From Funneliformis mosseae (Eukaryota > Glomeromycota > Glomeromycetes > Glomerales > Glomeraceae): DNA of 13,168 bases. Numbering within the stretch: the stretch's first letter is position 1; every line of letters begins with the position of its first letter. The notes under the pieces are model-generated. The model did not search any database. It saw nothing but the letters and a program-made list of their open reading frames with translations, and had not been told where the DNA came from. The DNA is taken from contig CAJVPP010002912.1 in assembly GCA_910592005.1 (NCBI GenBank), positions 1 through 13,168 of the forward strand. Direction: 5' to 3'. A program made the position numbers and the translations under genes. This document shows, one piece after another, positions 1 to 8,537 of this stretch.

Positions 1-177
1 AGGACTTGTTATTGCCTAATTTAAACTTTGCGTAATGTGGGGTTTTGTTAGTAATGATAGGTTTTAATGTAGGCGTAGTATTTTACCCTTCAGAACCTTC
101 GTTTGTAAAATACCGGTCTGTTCCAAATCACGTGTGAAGAAAAATTAGACACTTACCAAAATCAGGAAAATTTTCAT
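1..177 (-). CDS. Possible 5' end of a secreted-protein gene (partial)
   Basis: On the minus strand an ATG at 177-175 opens a 21-nt first exon (177-157) reading MKIFLIL. It is followed at once by a perfect donor, G|GTAAGT (156-151). A canonical branch site TACTAAC lies at 53-47. Two acceptors follow it: an AG at 27-26, about 20 nt from the branch point, and another at 17-16. Both keep an open frame to the window edge. With the second acceptor the next residues are AITSP, which would extend a signal-peptide-like start. A tiny exon coding the start of a signal peptide and followed by an intron is common in fungal secreted proteins. The rest lies outside the window, so neither family nor function can be named. 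The donor and branch site are good, but the coding part is very short and could be chance. Confidence 0.35.
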
Positions 178-385
178 TTTATCACGAATTTTGTCAATAG
201 AATGCAGAAAAAAACTCTCGAAATCTCAAAATGAGAATGTAAATTATATTTATTAATCAAAAGCCAATATGAGACCATTTAAAATAAAGGTCTATTATTT
301 GGTCGTAGTAAAACGGTCGAGTAAATTCCATTATCATTCTATATAATTCACGTAATTTTTTTGGATACACATAACAAAACAGAAC

Positions 386-414
386 AGCTCTTTTATTATT
401 TAATTAAAAGAGCT
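386..414. repeat. Short inverted repeat, 10-bp arms
   Basis: AGCTCTTTTA (386-395) and TAAAAGAGCT (405-414) are perfect inverted arms around a 9-nt AT loop. It lies in the presumed promoter side of the left-edge minus-strand gene. Its role is unknown. In DNA this AT-rich, short inverted repeats arise by chance, though the GC at the arm ends makes this one less trivial. Confidence 0.5.
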
Positions 415-630
415 TGACCGGACAGTGTAAGTGTAATTGTTTTTATTCGTTATATATAAATAGATAATATATCGCTTTTTTGTCTACATAAATTTACTTT
501 AATCAAATTGTTTGATTTCTTCATTTTATCAAGTATCTCTTTTTTTTCATTTTTCATTTTTTTTTTTTTTTTATATTTATATATTTAACTTAGAGAATCA
601 ATTAACGGAATTAGTTTTTTTTTTATTGCT

Positions 631-654
631 CAATTTCATATGAATATGAAATTG
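631..654. repeat. Short hairpin, 10-bp arms and 4-nt loop
   Basis: CAATTTCATA (631-640) and TATGAAATTG (645-654) are exact reverse complements around the loop TGAA. The hairpin would be compact in either strand. It lies about 545 bp beyond the 3' end of the trihelix gene, too far to be called its terminator with any confidence. Confidence 0.5.
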
Positions 655-1198
655 GACACTAATCATTAAACAAAATTCAAAATTTGAAGCGACGAAGCAT
701 AAATCGCATATGGTTTTAATAACTATCCGAATGTATGTATTAACGTTAAATTAATTTTTTGGCTTACAATAAATTTTAAATTTTGTTATCCAGCTTTCAA
801 GAATAAGTTTGATAAATTCTAAAGTATTTGGGGAACAGTATCTTCAGAAGCTGGGATGAGATATAGTTCAAGTATACTCCGACAATGATATTTTGTAAAT
901 ATCGCTAACCATGAACGGATTTCTGATTTATTACAAGAAACATAAATGAGTGTGATATTTTCTCAAAACCATTTTTACCAGTAAATCAAATTCTTATTAT
1001 ATTATTTCATTTAACTTGCTATTAAATTTTTTAAATAATTAAATAAAAATGTGTCAATATTTATTATTGGATAATCCTTATAATATCATACATAAAGAAA
1101 TAATTAATTCGTCTTAAATGCTTTGAAAATTGTGTAGTTGAATTTATAATAAAAATTTAATTTATTAATGATTAAATATATTAAATTATCTAATAATC

Positions 1199-2066
1199 TT
1201 ATGTTCTGTAATTGTCCTTTCCAAACGATGTAAAATTACTCTCCATTTTGAATTTTTTTAATACATCTTCTGACAATCCAGAACTCATCTTTCGTTTCTT
1301 ATGACAAGGTATTTCGTTAGAAACTTTTGGAGCTAACTTTGGCCTATCTTTACTAAGAATTTCTTCAACTTCTGACTTATATCGAAATTTTGAATCATTC
1401 TAAAATTAAAAAAAAAATTTCAATTTATTAAAATGTGAATATAAATTTGACCAAATTTATCAAAATATAAGAGAACAAATATTTACATTGTAGTTCTGTT
1501 TAATATTTTTCCATTTAACCGCACATTGATCAGCAGCATAAGTAAATTTATTTTCGCGTAGTATAGCAGAAGCACCGTTCCATAGATCCAATCTAACTTC
1601 ACCAGCTATAGAACCACGACTTTCCAGCCGTAGAACCTTTTCTTTATTTGCTTTCAAGTAGGCTAGTAAATATTTTATGGCTTCTTCCTTCCATTTACAT
1701 GGTGGTGCTTTATTTTTTCTTGTTATTTTAGCTTCTTTACAACTTTGGTCAAATTGGGATCTACTTTCACTAGGATTAGCGTTAAATTCTACTATAATTT
1801 AATAACAAAAAGATTAGTCAGCGATACAAGTCGGATTCACATAAAGTGGTTGAGTTTCCATATAATTTACCTTGATTAGGCACTTCTATTATTTGACAAT
1901 TATTGTCTTGTTTATCACTATGAGCGTATATATCTTTATGATTGTAATTAAATGTAGATTGCTTGTAGACTTCATAGTTTTCAGCATGTTTTGCTTCACA
2001 AGACATATAAATGTTTTGAACATTAACAGAAATATAAATGTGTTGTTGGTGTTGAGTTGAAACCAT
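1199..2066 (-). CDS. Trihelix (Myb/SANT-like) DNA-binding protein, three exons
   Basis: Spliced gene with exons 2066-1871, 1791-1487 and 1399-1199, giving 702 nt and 233 residues ending in TAA. The ATG has a good context (AAAATGG). Exon 1 (residues 1-65) is polar and rich in Gln, Asn, His and Tyr, with no known domain. Exon 2 carries the domain: residues about 96-167 show three spaced tryptophans (W99, W136, W159), with LLAYL in the first helix and QCAVKWKNIKQNY at the end. This is the pattern of the trihelix Myb/SANT-like domain (Myb_DNA-bind_4 type). Exon 3 adds a basic KKRK (201-204), a likely nuclear signal, and a tail with FKMESNF. The protein probably acts in the nucleus as a DNA-binding regulator or a domesticated transposon-derived factor; its target is unknown. 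Both splice junctions keep phase and the whole frame is intact, which argues for a live gene. The exact start could differ if an upstream exon exists. Confidence 0.85.
1400..1486 (-). other. Intron 2 of the trihelix gene
   Basis: An 87-nt intron with donor GTAAAT (1486-1481) directly after the Asn codon that ends the trihelix domain. Its acceptor is preceded by a strong T-run (TTTTTAATTTTAG) ending at 1400. It is phase 0 on both sides. Reading through it hits TGA within 12 codons, so splicing is needed to reach exon 3. Confidence 0.8.
1792..1870 (-). other. Intron 1 of the trihelix gene, with tandem acceptor
   Basis: A 79-nt intron with donor G|GTAAAT (1870-1865) and acceptor ATTATAG ending at 1792. 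A second AG follows three bases later (1790-1789), making a TAGTAG tandem acceptor. Both keep the frame and differ by one residue (a valine kept or lost at position 66). The phase fits exon 1, which ends one base into a codon. Confidence 0.8.
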
Positions 2067-2097
2067 TTTGATGATTTTGCTTTCTTAATTTTGACAT
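2023..2097 (-). promoter_or_regulatory. Possible upstream ORF overlapping the trihelix start
   Basis: An ATG at 2097-2095 lies 31 nt before the trihelix ATG in another frame. It opens a 24-codon frame that ends with TAA at 2025-2023, inside exon 1. If the mRNA starts upstream of 2097, this uORF would overlap the main start and could lower its translation. Whether it is transcribed depends on an unknown start site. Confidence 0.25.
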
Positions 2098-3000
2098 TTT
2101 AGTTTTTTTTTACGGCTTATTTATAATTATCCTTTTATTTTTTTTCTAAGATATATCATCTTCCAAAAAGAAGATTTTCTTCTCTAGAACATTCCATGTG
2201 AAACAGTGACTTTCATTAATGGTTTGTGTTACCCGAATCCAAAGTTACTTTTTAAACAATTAAAATAATATTATTATAAAACGATCAAAACTGATGATAA
2301 TGACTTTCAACATTGGAATTCGATTAATCTTTAGGTAAGGAACAGATAGGAATATATTTTCCGTTAAGAATATTTAAAAATTATTCTGAAATGACGACGT
2401 TGCATGGTAAATGATAGACCATTTTAAGTAAACATTTGATCGCACATGGGTGTTACATGAAATACGAATCATCCTCTTTTTTCTTTTTTAAAAAAAAAAG
2501 AAAGAAAATATTAATTAACTTTTGGATTATGATTAATCTGAATCGGACACTTGATAAATTTACTCCTAAATAAAATTGCAAGCGTAAAGGTAATTCTTAA
2601 TGTCAAAATGATACAATTGTCATATTTATTATTATGATACAAATAAATCTAAAACATAAAAAATAAAATGAAATTTGTAAAATTAACAAACTTTTAATGC
2701 TATAAATTATGTTGCAAGTTTATATAATAAATAAAACGTCCGACCATTTGTTCATTTAACTTATTTGCAATTTTATTGGTTGAATTTTGTGAAGATCAAT
2801 TTTGAAATATCACATTTTTTATTGGTATTTACCAAAATAGAAAGGTCGGTTTTTTTTGGCATTTTTGATTTAAAAATACTAATTTTCGGCTTTTTTTTTA
2901 TTAAAAATTTCTTTGAATTAAAATCAAAATAATTATAAAATGAATATAAATAGTTTATATAAAATTTAAGATTATAATAAAAATGATTCAAATATATAAA
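2098..3000. other. AT-rich upstream region of the trihelix gene, no gene seen
   Basis: This presumably holds the promoter of the minus-strand trihelix gene. A near-palindromic T-rich then A-rich run lies at about 2475-2510. A minus-strand open frame at 2991-2773 (72 codons) ends in a more balanced stretch (MPKKTDLSILVNTNKK), but it has no recognisable domain and an AT-driven start, so I do not call it a gene. No clear TATA box or terminator could be fixed. Confidence 0.45.
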
Positions 3001-3253
3001 TTAAAAATTTACTCAAATAAAAAAAAAAAAACTATAAAAATTCAAATCTTAAAAAATTTAGAAAAAGAATCATACTTATAAATCACCTAATAATATTTGT
3101 GATTATTATCTTATTAGTGGGCAATGACATTTATACAGATAATCAAAAAATTTAAAATATTATAAAAATAAAAATTTATAATATTAATATATTATTTAAT
3201 ACTTTTCATTTTAATATTTTGTAGAATAAAATAATAAATGTAATTATTATTAG

Positions 3254-3490
3254 AATTCTATAAAAATTATTATATTTAATGTAAAATCCTATAAAAAGAG
3301 ATTAGAACAAGATAATAATAGTTTATTAAATGAAGAAATATTAGATAATGAAAATTAAGAAGAGAAAAAATATAAAAAATATAAAATTACACTATGTATT
3401 AATAAATTAGTTGAATTATTATCACATTTCTTTATTACTTTTAAATTATCATTATATTTAATTTTATTACACAAATGTTTATTATGTTAA
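3254..3490 (+). pseudogene. Decayed coding remnant, plus strand
   Basis: After TAG at 3251-3253 one frame is open for 34 codons, then TAA (3356-3358), then 43 more codons, then TAA (3488-3490). In this AT-rich DNA about one codon in ten would be a stop by chance. The product has a mixed composition unlike the usual Ile/Lys/Asn noise: KKRLEQDNNSLLNEEILDNE, then CINKLVELLSHFF, then a hydrophobic LSLYLILLHKCLLC. Shorter protein-like pieces follow in other frames as far as about 3860. I do not recognise the family. The in-frame TAA could be a decayed CAA codon. Confidence 0.4.
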
Positions 3491-4499
3491 TTAAATTAAA
3501 TAATAACTAAAATATATTTTTATAATAATTAAAATTTTATAATACTATTGATTTTATTGTTAAAGTATAAAATCAAGTTAAATCTGCTACTATTGAAATT
3601 ACTAATTAAAAACTATTATCAGATTCTAATAATAAATATGATAATTATGATACAGATACATAACATAATTTTAATAATAAAATGCTTTAAATAATATTAT
3701 ATAAATACTATCATATAATAATACTTTATTTGCATTAAATATATTAAATATATTAAAGATGTTTAATTAAAATGTAATAGAAAATAATATAGATAAATTA
3801 ATATTTAATATTTCTTTAAAAGATATATTAAATAATACTAAAAAGTAAATTTAATTAATTTTTATTATTTTTTACTAGAAAAATTATAAATTAATAATGA
3901 ATTAAAGATTTAAAAAGAATATTACATAGTTATAAATATTCAATTAAAACTATTAATAAGCAAATTTAAATTTTTCTATTTATATATATGTCTAATTAAT
4001 TAACTAATAATTACTATTTTACTAATATTAACTATAATATTTATTGTATTATTAAAAGTATAAATTTAATGATTTTGCATATATTCTTGAAGTATTCTAT
4101 TAATTATATAAATCAAAATATTGTTAAGTATCATATAAAATTTACTATTAGAGATTTTTTTAACAATCATTTAATTTCTATTAATTATACCAGTTAAATA
4201 GATTAATTAATTAGATTTATTTTATTAGATATTTTAAAAATTGTAATATAAATTTGAAGTTTTTTAACTTTTAATTTTTTAATATTAATTATAAAGTTTA
4301 TATAATATTAAAAATAATTATATTATTTTTTTTTAGAAAAAATTTTTCAAATAATTATCTGCTTTTCTAACTTTTTTTACATCATCCAAAATTATATAAT
4401 TCTTCAAATTTAAATTAAATAATAATTGATTTTTTTTTTACTTTTAGACTTTTTTAATATTAGATTTATTAATATTTTCTAAGGTTACTTATTTAAACT

Positions 4500-4655
4500 C
4501 ATTTTAAATTTGACAAAAATGTCTAAACTATAGTTTTGCTAAATTTTTACTAAAGTTTTGATATAGTTTTGCATTTTTATAAGCTTTAATATAGTTTTAT
4601 CTTTTCTAGAATTTCGCAGATTTTTTAATAAGATTTTAATATAATTTCACTAAAT
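4500..4655. repeat. Diverged short repeat containing TATAGTTTT
   Basis: TATAGTTTTGC occurs at 4529-4539 and 4562-4572. TATAGTTTTAT follows at 4590-4600 and a weaker TATAATTTCAC at 4640-4650. Spacing is irregular (33, 28 and 50 bp), so this is at best an old, decayed tandem array. It may reflect only the skewed base composition. Confidence 0.3.
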
Positions 4656-5896
4656 TTTACCTTTTTCCATTTAAACAATTTACAAATCTCTAAGTTTCTT
4701 CTAGCAACCTTAATATTTTTTAAATAAATTAGAGCTAATAAAAAGCTAAAGTTTTAATTGCTATAATTTTTGATTTATATTCTGATGAGTTTTAAATTAT
4801 ATTTGTTGAATAGTTCTTTAATCTATTAATAGTAAATTATTATATCAAATTTAATTTTTTATAAAATTATATAAATAAGGATATTTGCAAAAAATTAGAT
4901 TCTGATTTTGAATATAATGAATAAATTTATTTTTAAATATTATATTTATTAAAGTATTAAATAGACTAAAATCATTTATTATACCCTTTTTAATATTATT
5001 TTCTAAGAATTTTATATATGTTAAATATTGTAATATTAGAATATTAGACTAATGTAAATTAAGAATAATATTTATATATATTTTAGCAAATTTATGACTA
5101 TAGAATCTACCAAGATAGCAAATACTTAAAAAAGATAAAGCTAACAGTTTATTTATTTTTGAAAGACTTCTAGTAATTTTATTATTGCAAGCTCTAAACT
5201 CTTAATTAATTTTAATTTATTATTCTTTAATATTTCTATTGCTTTTAATAACTCTTTATCAAAGAAATTATATATATTTTTAGCAATAAATCAGATATCT
5301 TTAATCTAAGAATTGTTTCAAATATTTAATGAGTTTTATGACCTAAAAATATTTGGTCAAATTTATTATATTTGATAAAATTTTAGGTTAAGAATAAAAA
5401 TTATTTAGAAAAGTTATCATTTAGCTCATAAAACTTTTTTTTAAACTTTATAAAACATTTGATTTAAATATTTAATTGTGAATTATTTAACTATATTTTA
5501 AATAATTTTTATTTATTTAGATAAGATTTAGATATATTTATCAATATAAATAATTTTGAAATAAACTATTTAACAAATTTTTCTTATATTTAAAATATTA
5601 TTTAGCTATCTTTAATTCATATAATAAATATGATCACATTAGTTTTTAATATTGATTTATATTAAAGTTAAAACATATTTATAAAGATTATAGATTATAT
5701 TAATCTTCATTTCTAATGGTTTATCTTTATTAGTCTTATAATACCTATTATAAAGTTCTCATATTAAATAAAATAAGTTAAATAAATAAGTTTGTTTATT
5801 AAATTCTATAGTAAAAGTTAATTTTTCAAATGCAATATCTTTAAAAGTAATAAGAATAATATAAATAACATAAAGATTACATATAATTTGTATTAT
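4628..5896 (-). pseudogene. Decayed protein-coding locus, minus strand
   Basis: A series of long open stretches lies on one strand in DNA where a stop is expected about every ten codons. They are 5896-5762 (45 codons), 5758-5660 (33), 5290-5156 (45), 5048-4854 (65) and 4753-4628 (42). Short excerpts look like real protein: DIAFEKLTFTIEFNKQTYLF, ELYNRYYKTNKDKPLEMKIN, LKLIKSLELAIIKLLEVFQK, FLENNIKKGIINDFSLFNTL, VARRNLEICKLFKWKKVKF. The breaks between and within them are mostly TAA or TAG (one is TGA at 5761-5759), plus frame changes. The product would be a long, helix-rich protein. I do not recognise the family. Together with 7797-8166 it may be one gene read leftwards, interrupted by the later retroposon. 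Confidence 0.5.
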
Positions 5897-6753
5897 TTAA
5901 AAAAATGTTTGATATAATCTTATATTAATTAAGTATTTCTTGTAAGTATTTATAATTGTTTAAATAACTATTTTTATATCACAGATAATTAAATCCTTTA
6001 TTCTAACTAATAACATATCTGAAAAATTCTTTTTTTATTTTAATAACTAAATTAAATTACAAAATCTTTTGTAGATTCTCTTATTGACTCATATTTAAAA
6101 TACTAAAAATATAGAATTCTAAATCTTTATAATGTAAAAATTCATCTTTAATTCTAAAATTTCTTTATTATAATGTATAACTAATTGAAATGAAAATGTT
6201 AAAGAAGCTAATTTATTAGTTAAAATATAAAAATTTATGTATATTATACAGTATCATGAAAAGATATTTTTTTAATCTAAGGTAAGCTTGTAATTAATAT
6301 CATTACTTTATTACTATAATATCTTGCATTATTTAACAAAAATGAATTAAGATATAATTTAATTAAACTATACTTTTTCTTCTTATATTAATATAGATTT
6401 TTACTATTTATTTAGTTTATCTTTTCTTATACATTTAAGTTTATTATTAAGTAATCACATTTTATAAAATACATTAGAGTTTTTTTCTAATTACTTGACT
6501 TACTTTTTAATAATTAATTTTTTTTTAGCTAATGATGTAGCAAAGAAGTCTGACTATACATGAAGTTAAAATTAAATCTAAAAGTCAAAATATTTCAGCT
6601 TATAGATTATAATTAAAATTAAAGTCAAAATCAATTGCGATAATTAAAATTAATTATAATAATTAAAATATATTATAATAGTTGAAAATTAAAAATACTT
6701 TTAAAATATTAATAAAATAATTATAATATTATATTTAATTAAAAAAAATATTC

Positions 6754-6858
6754 TTATTATTACTATTATTACTATTATTATTACTATAATTATTATTACT
6801 ACTATAATTATTATTACTATTATTATTATTATTACTATTAATTATTATTAATATTATT
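6754..6858. repeat. ATT/ACT triplet microsatellite
   Basis: About 105 bp of (ATT)n with scattered ACT and AAT triplets. Read on the minus strand in one frame this would be a run of Asn with some Ser and Tyr, the kind of tract found in AT-rich protein genes. It may therefore have been part of the decayed minus-strand locus. The retroposon's 5' target-site duplication begins right at its end. Confidence 0.75.
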
Positions 6859-6875
6859 AAAATTTGCATTTATTA
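6858..6875 (+). repeat. Target-site duplication, left copy
   Basis: TAAAATTTGCATTTATTA, identical to 7778-7795. The two 18-bp copies bracket the 902-bp element exactly, as expected for target-primed reverse transcription. The few bases next to the A-rich tail could belong to either the tail or the duplication. Confidence 0.85.
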
Positions 6876-7777
6876 GGAAACTGGTAGTCCTGGCTTAATT
6901 CATAAGAATTGAGTCTCTTTTGTAGGTTACATGTTAAAACTATAAGTTCAAGTCTTACCTGAGACATAAAACTAGATAATTTTCATAAGAATTTCATATA
7001 TAACTGAATATATGGTGTATATATTAATATATGTTAAAAATTGATCAATTAATCTATTGATCAACTTTAATCATACTTAAATACTGGATTTTGAAGAACA
7101 AATAAATATAAATAAAGTCAAATATTGATAGAAACTTAGTCTTCACTAATAGGTTTATAATGAATACTATTTCATGTCTTCAAATTCAAGACCTTACACA
7201 AGTAAGGAAGTGATTAATCAGTAATTAGTAGATTGGATACCACATCAAAGCCTTAGTATCTCACGTGCTATAGTAATAATAGACTGCATTATACTATCAT
7301 AGTATCATCTAATCAAGCTGTCATTAAAGGTAAAGGTTGAATTTAATTTCTGAATGATTTTGACAATATGAGTATGACAACTACCTATCTTTCTGAGATT
7401 TTATAAAGATAAATAATATCTAAGCCCTTTCTAATCATATGTAAAAAATAGTCTAATACTAGACAATAGTAATAATGATCCAGATATAGTATTGGTAAGC
7501 ATAGAAAAAATTAGACAAAAGTACTTGTAGCTAAAAGTAATCCTTCTATTCAAATTTGACAGTAGTTCTGAGATTCTAAGATCCTTAGAAATTAGCTTTT
7601 AGGAGTTTTTTTAGGGGGCAAACTTTGAACTAATATAAATTGGATGGGTTTTAGTTAGAACTTTGATTCTAGTTATGATCTTAATTAGACGTAAGTTTAT
7701 TTATATGAGCCATAATAATCATTAAATGGAATTTCCAGTTGTTTGAATACTGTAAATCTAAAAAATAAAAATAAAAA
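6876..7777 (+). mobile_element. tRNA-headed non-LTR retroposon (long SINE-like), 902 bp
   Basis: Bounded by a perfect 18-bp target-site duplication, it begins GGAAACTGG and ends in an (A5T)n tail (7760-7777), so its own strand is plus. The head has an A-box-like TGGCTTAATTC (6891-6901) and a B-box-like AGTTCAAGTCT (6945-6955), about 43 nt apart, as in tRNA-derived SINEs with an internal RNA polymerase III promoter. The acceptor stem no longer pairs, so it is not a working tRNA. I see no reverse transcriptase or other coding frame inside, so it would need an enzyme supplied in trans, typically from a LINE. At 902 bp it is long for a SINE, and the body could derive from a LINE 3' end. It is less AT-rich than the block it sits in, and the duplication is unmutated, so it arrived after most of the surrounding decay. 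Confidence 0.7.
6891..6955 (+). promoter_or_regulatory. A-box and B-box-like Pol III promoter elements
   Basis: TGGCTTAATTC (6891-6901) resembles the A box TGGCNNAGTGG. AGTTCAAGTCT (6945-6955) resembles the B box GGTTCRANTCC. They lie in the right order and near the element's 5' end. The T-stem around the B box keeps four of five pairs. Assigned by eye only. Confidence 0.5.
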
Positions 7778-7795
7778 TAAAATTTGCATTTATTA
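7778..7795 (+). repeat. Target-site duplication, right copy
   Basis: TAAAATTTGCATTTATTA directly after the (A5T)n tail, identical to 6858-6875. It marks the 3' end of the retroposon insertion. Confidence 0.85.
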
Positions 7796-7796
7796 A

Positions 7797-8166
7797 TATA
7801 TTAATATCAAAATTATTATAATTATGATTAAAATTTACTAGTTCTTCAATAACTACTCTTATATCTACTTCTAATATTCTTTAAAATTCTTAATTATTAA
7901 AATCAAAATAATTTTTTTATAATTATTTCATTATTTATTTTTGGTATTTCTTTTTCATTTTTATTAAAATCATTTTATCATTATCATCATTAATATTATT
8001 ATTATTTAATTTTTCTTATTATTCTCTAATTTTCTCATCAAAAAAATTCTGTAATATTTAAATTTTCATTAATTGCTTGAAAAAGTTATTCTTCAGTAAA
8101 ATCTGAATTGACATAATTTATTTTTGTTTTTACATTTATTATATAATAAATATATAACTTAGCCAT
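7797..8166 (-). pseudogene. Decayed coding remnant with possible start codon, minus strand
   Basis: From an ATG at 8166 the frame reads MAKLYIYYIINVKTKINYV and ends in SDFTEE before TAA (8088-8086). It is then open for 15 more codons (LFQAINENLNITEFF) to TGA at 8040. Further on, NYFDFNN leads through TAA at 7892-7890 and TAA at 7883-7881 to an open stretch with RILEVDIRVVIEELVNF, which runs to the retroposon's duplication. The purine-rich, charged composition looks like coding sequence. The protein family is not recognised. It may be the N-terminus of the locus at 4628-5896, split by the retroposon. Confidence 0.4.
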
Positions 8167-8226
8167 TGCTTCTATTCTTTTAATATTTAAACTATAGTTA
8201 AATATAAAATAATTAATATAGTCACT

Positions 8227-8262
8227 GGTAACTTCACGATATAATTATATCGTGAAGTTACC
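8227..8262. repeat. Perfect 36-bp palindrome
   Basis: GGTAACTTCACGATATAA (8227-8244) is followed at once by its exact reverse complement (8245-8262), with no spacer. The arm contains the same GGTAACTTCA.GATATAA word that makes up the satellite to its right, so it is a head-to-head junction of two satellite half units. A second, weaker inversion follows at about 8273-8301 (AGATTATGAAG against CTTCATAGTCT, one mismatch). Confidence 0.9.
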
Positions 8263-8302
8263 GGCGACTTAGATTAGATTATGAAGGGAACTTCATAGTC
8301 TA

Positions 8303-8537
8303 CTGGTATCTTCATAATATAATGGTAACTTCATAGTCTGCTGGTATCTTCATAATATAATAGTAACTTCATAGTCTGTTGGTATCTTCATAATATAATA
8401 GTAACATCATAGTCTGCTAGTAACTTCATGATATAGTGGTAGCTTCATAGTCTGCCAGTAATTTCATAATCTAATTACATAATCTGGTGGTAATTTCATA
8501 ACCTAATATCACAATCTGATGGTAACTTCGTAACCTA
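8303..8537 (+). repeat. 38-bp satellite made of two 19-bp half units
   Basis: Units start at 8303, 8341, 8379, 8417 and 8455, exactly 38 bp apart. Each has a first half CTGGTATCTTCATAATATAA and a second half TGGTAACTTCATAGTCTG, which are themselves similar, so the array grew from a 19-bp ancestor. After 8483 the units lose bases and become irregular to about 8537. One more diverged piece is visible near 8598-8660. Function unknown; the array sits at the border between the AT block and the right-hand segment. Confidence 0.85.

Larger units (their letters stand above)
178..1198. other. Intergenic AT-rich stretch, no gene seen
   Basis: Neither strand holds a coding frame with convincing composition or splice sites. 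The stretch has T-runs near 540-575, several TATA-like words near 450-475, and two short hairpins listed separately. It separates the start of the left-edge gene from the 3' end of the trihelix gene, both on the minus strand, so it should carry the promoter of the first and the terminator of the second. I could not place either one. Confidence 0.5.
3000..8220. other. Extremely AT-rich, CpG-depleted decayed block
   Basis: Composition changes here: lines counted by hand give about 7-13% G+C, against about 30% or more in the polymerase region. Between 3001 and 6875 I counted 2 CpG (near 4615 and 6637) and about 34 GpC. The block has remnants that look like coding sequence on both strands, a triplet microsatellite and a nested retroposon. 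The low CpG fits loss through deamination of methylated cytosines in silenced repeats; that cause is inferred. The most likely identity is an old multi-gene transposon or element, but no diagnostic motif survives that I can name. Confidence 0.6.

Noticed and set aside
1872..2060. Plus-strand open frame over trihelix exon 1
   Set aside because: Antisense to a coding exon that fits a complete spliced gene.
2186..2210. Heat-shock element (AGAACATTCC) upstream of the trihelix gene
   Set aside because: Only two correctly spaced units; the next GAA is off-register, so too weak to call.
2773..2991. Minus-strand open frame of 72 codons
   Set aside because: Mostly Phe/Tyr/Lys/Asn/Ile as expected from AT-rich DNA, no domain and no splice context; kept only as a note in the region entry.
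6884..6965. A functional tRNA gene
   Set aside because: Only the A and B boxes and part of the T-stem fit; the acceptor stem does not pair. It is the head of a retroposon.
3000..8220. Classic RIP (CpA to TpA) as the cause of the AT block
   Set aside because: In sampled lines CpA and TpG are as frequent as ApC and GpT. Stops made from CAA, CAG or TGG necessarily fall in this context, so they are not independent evidence.
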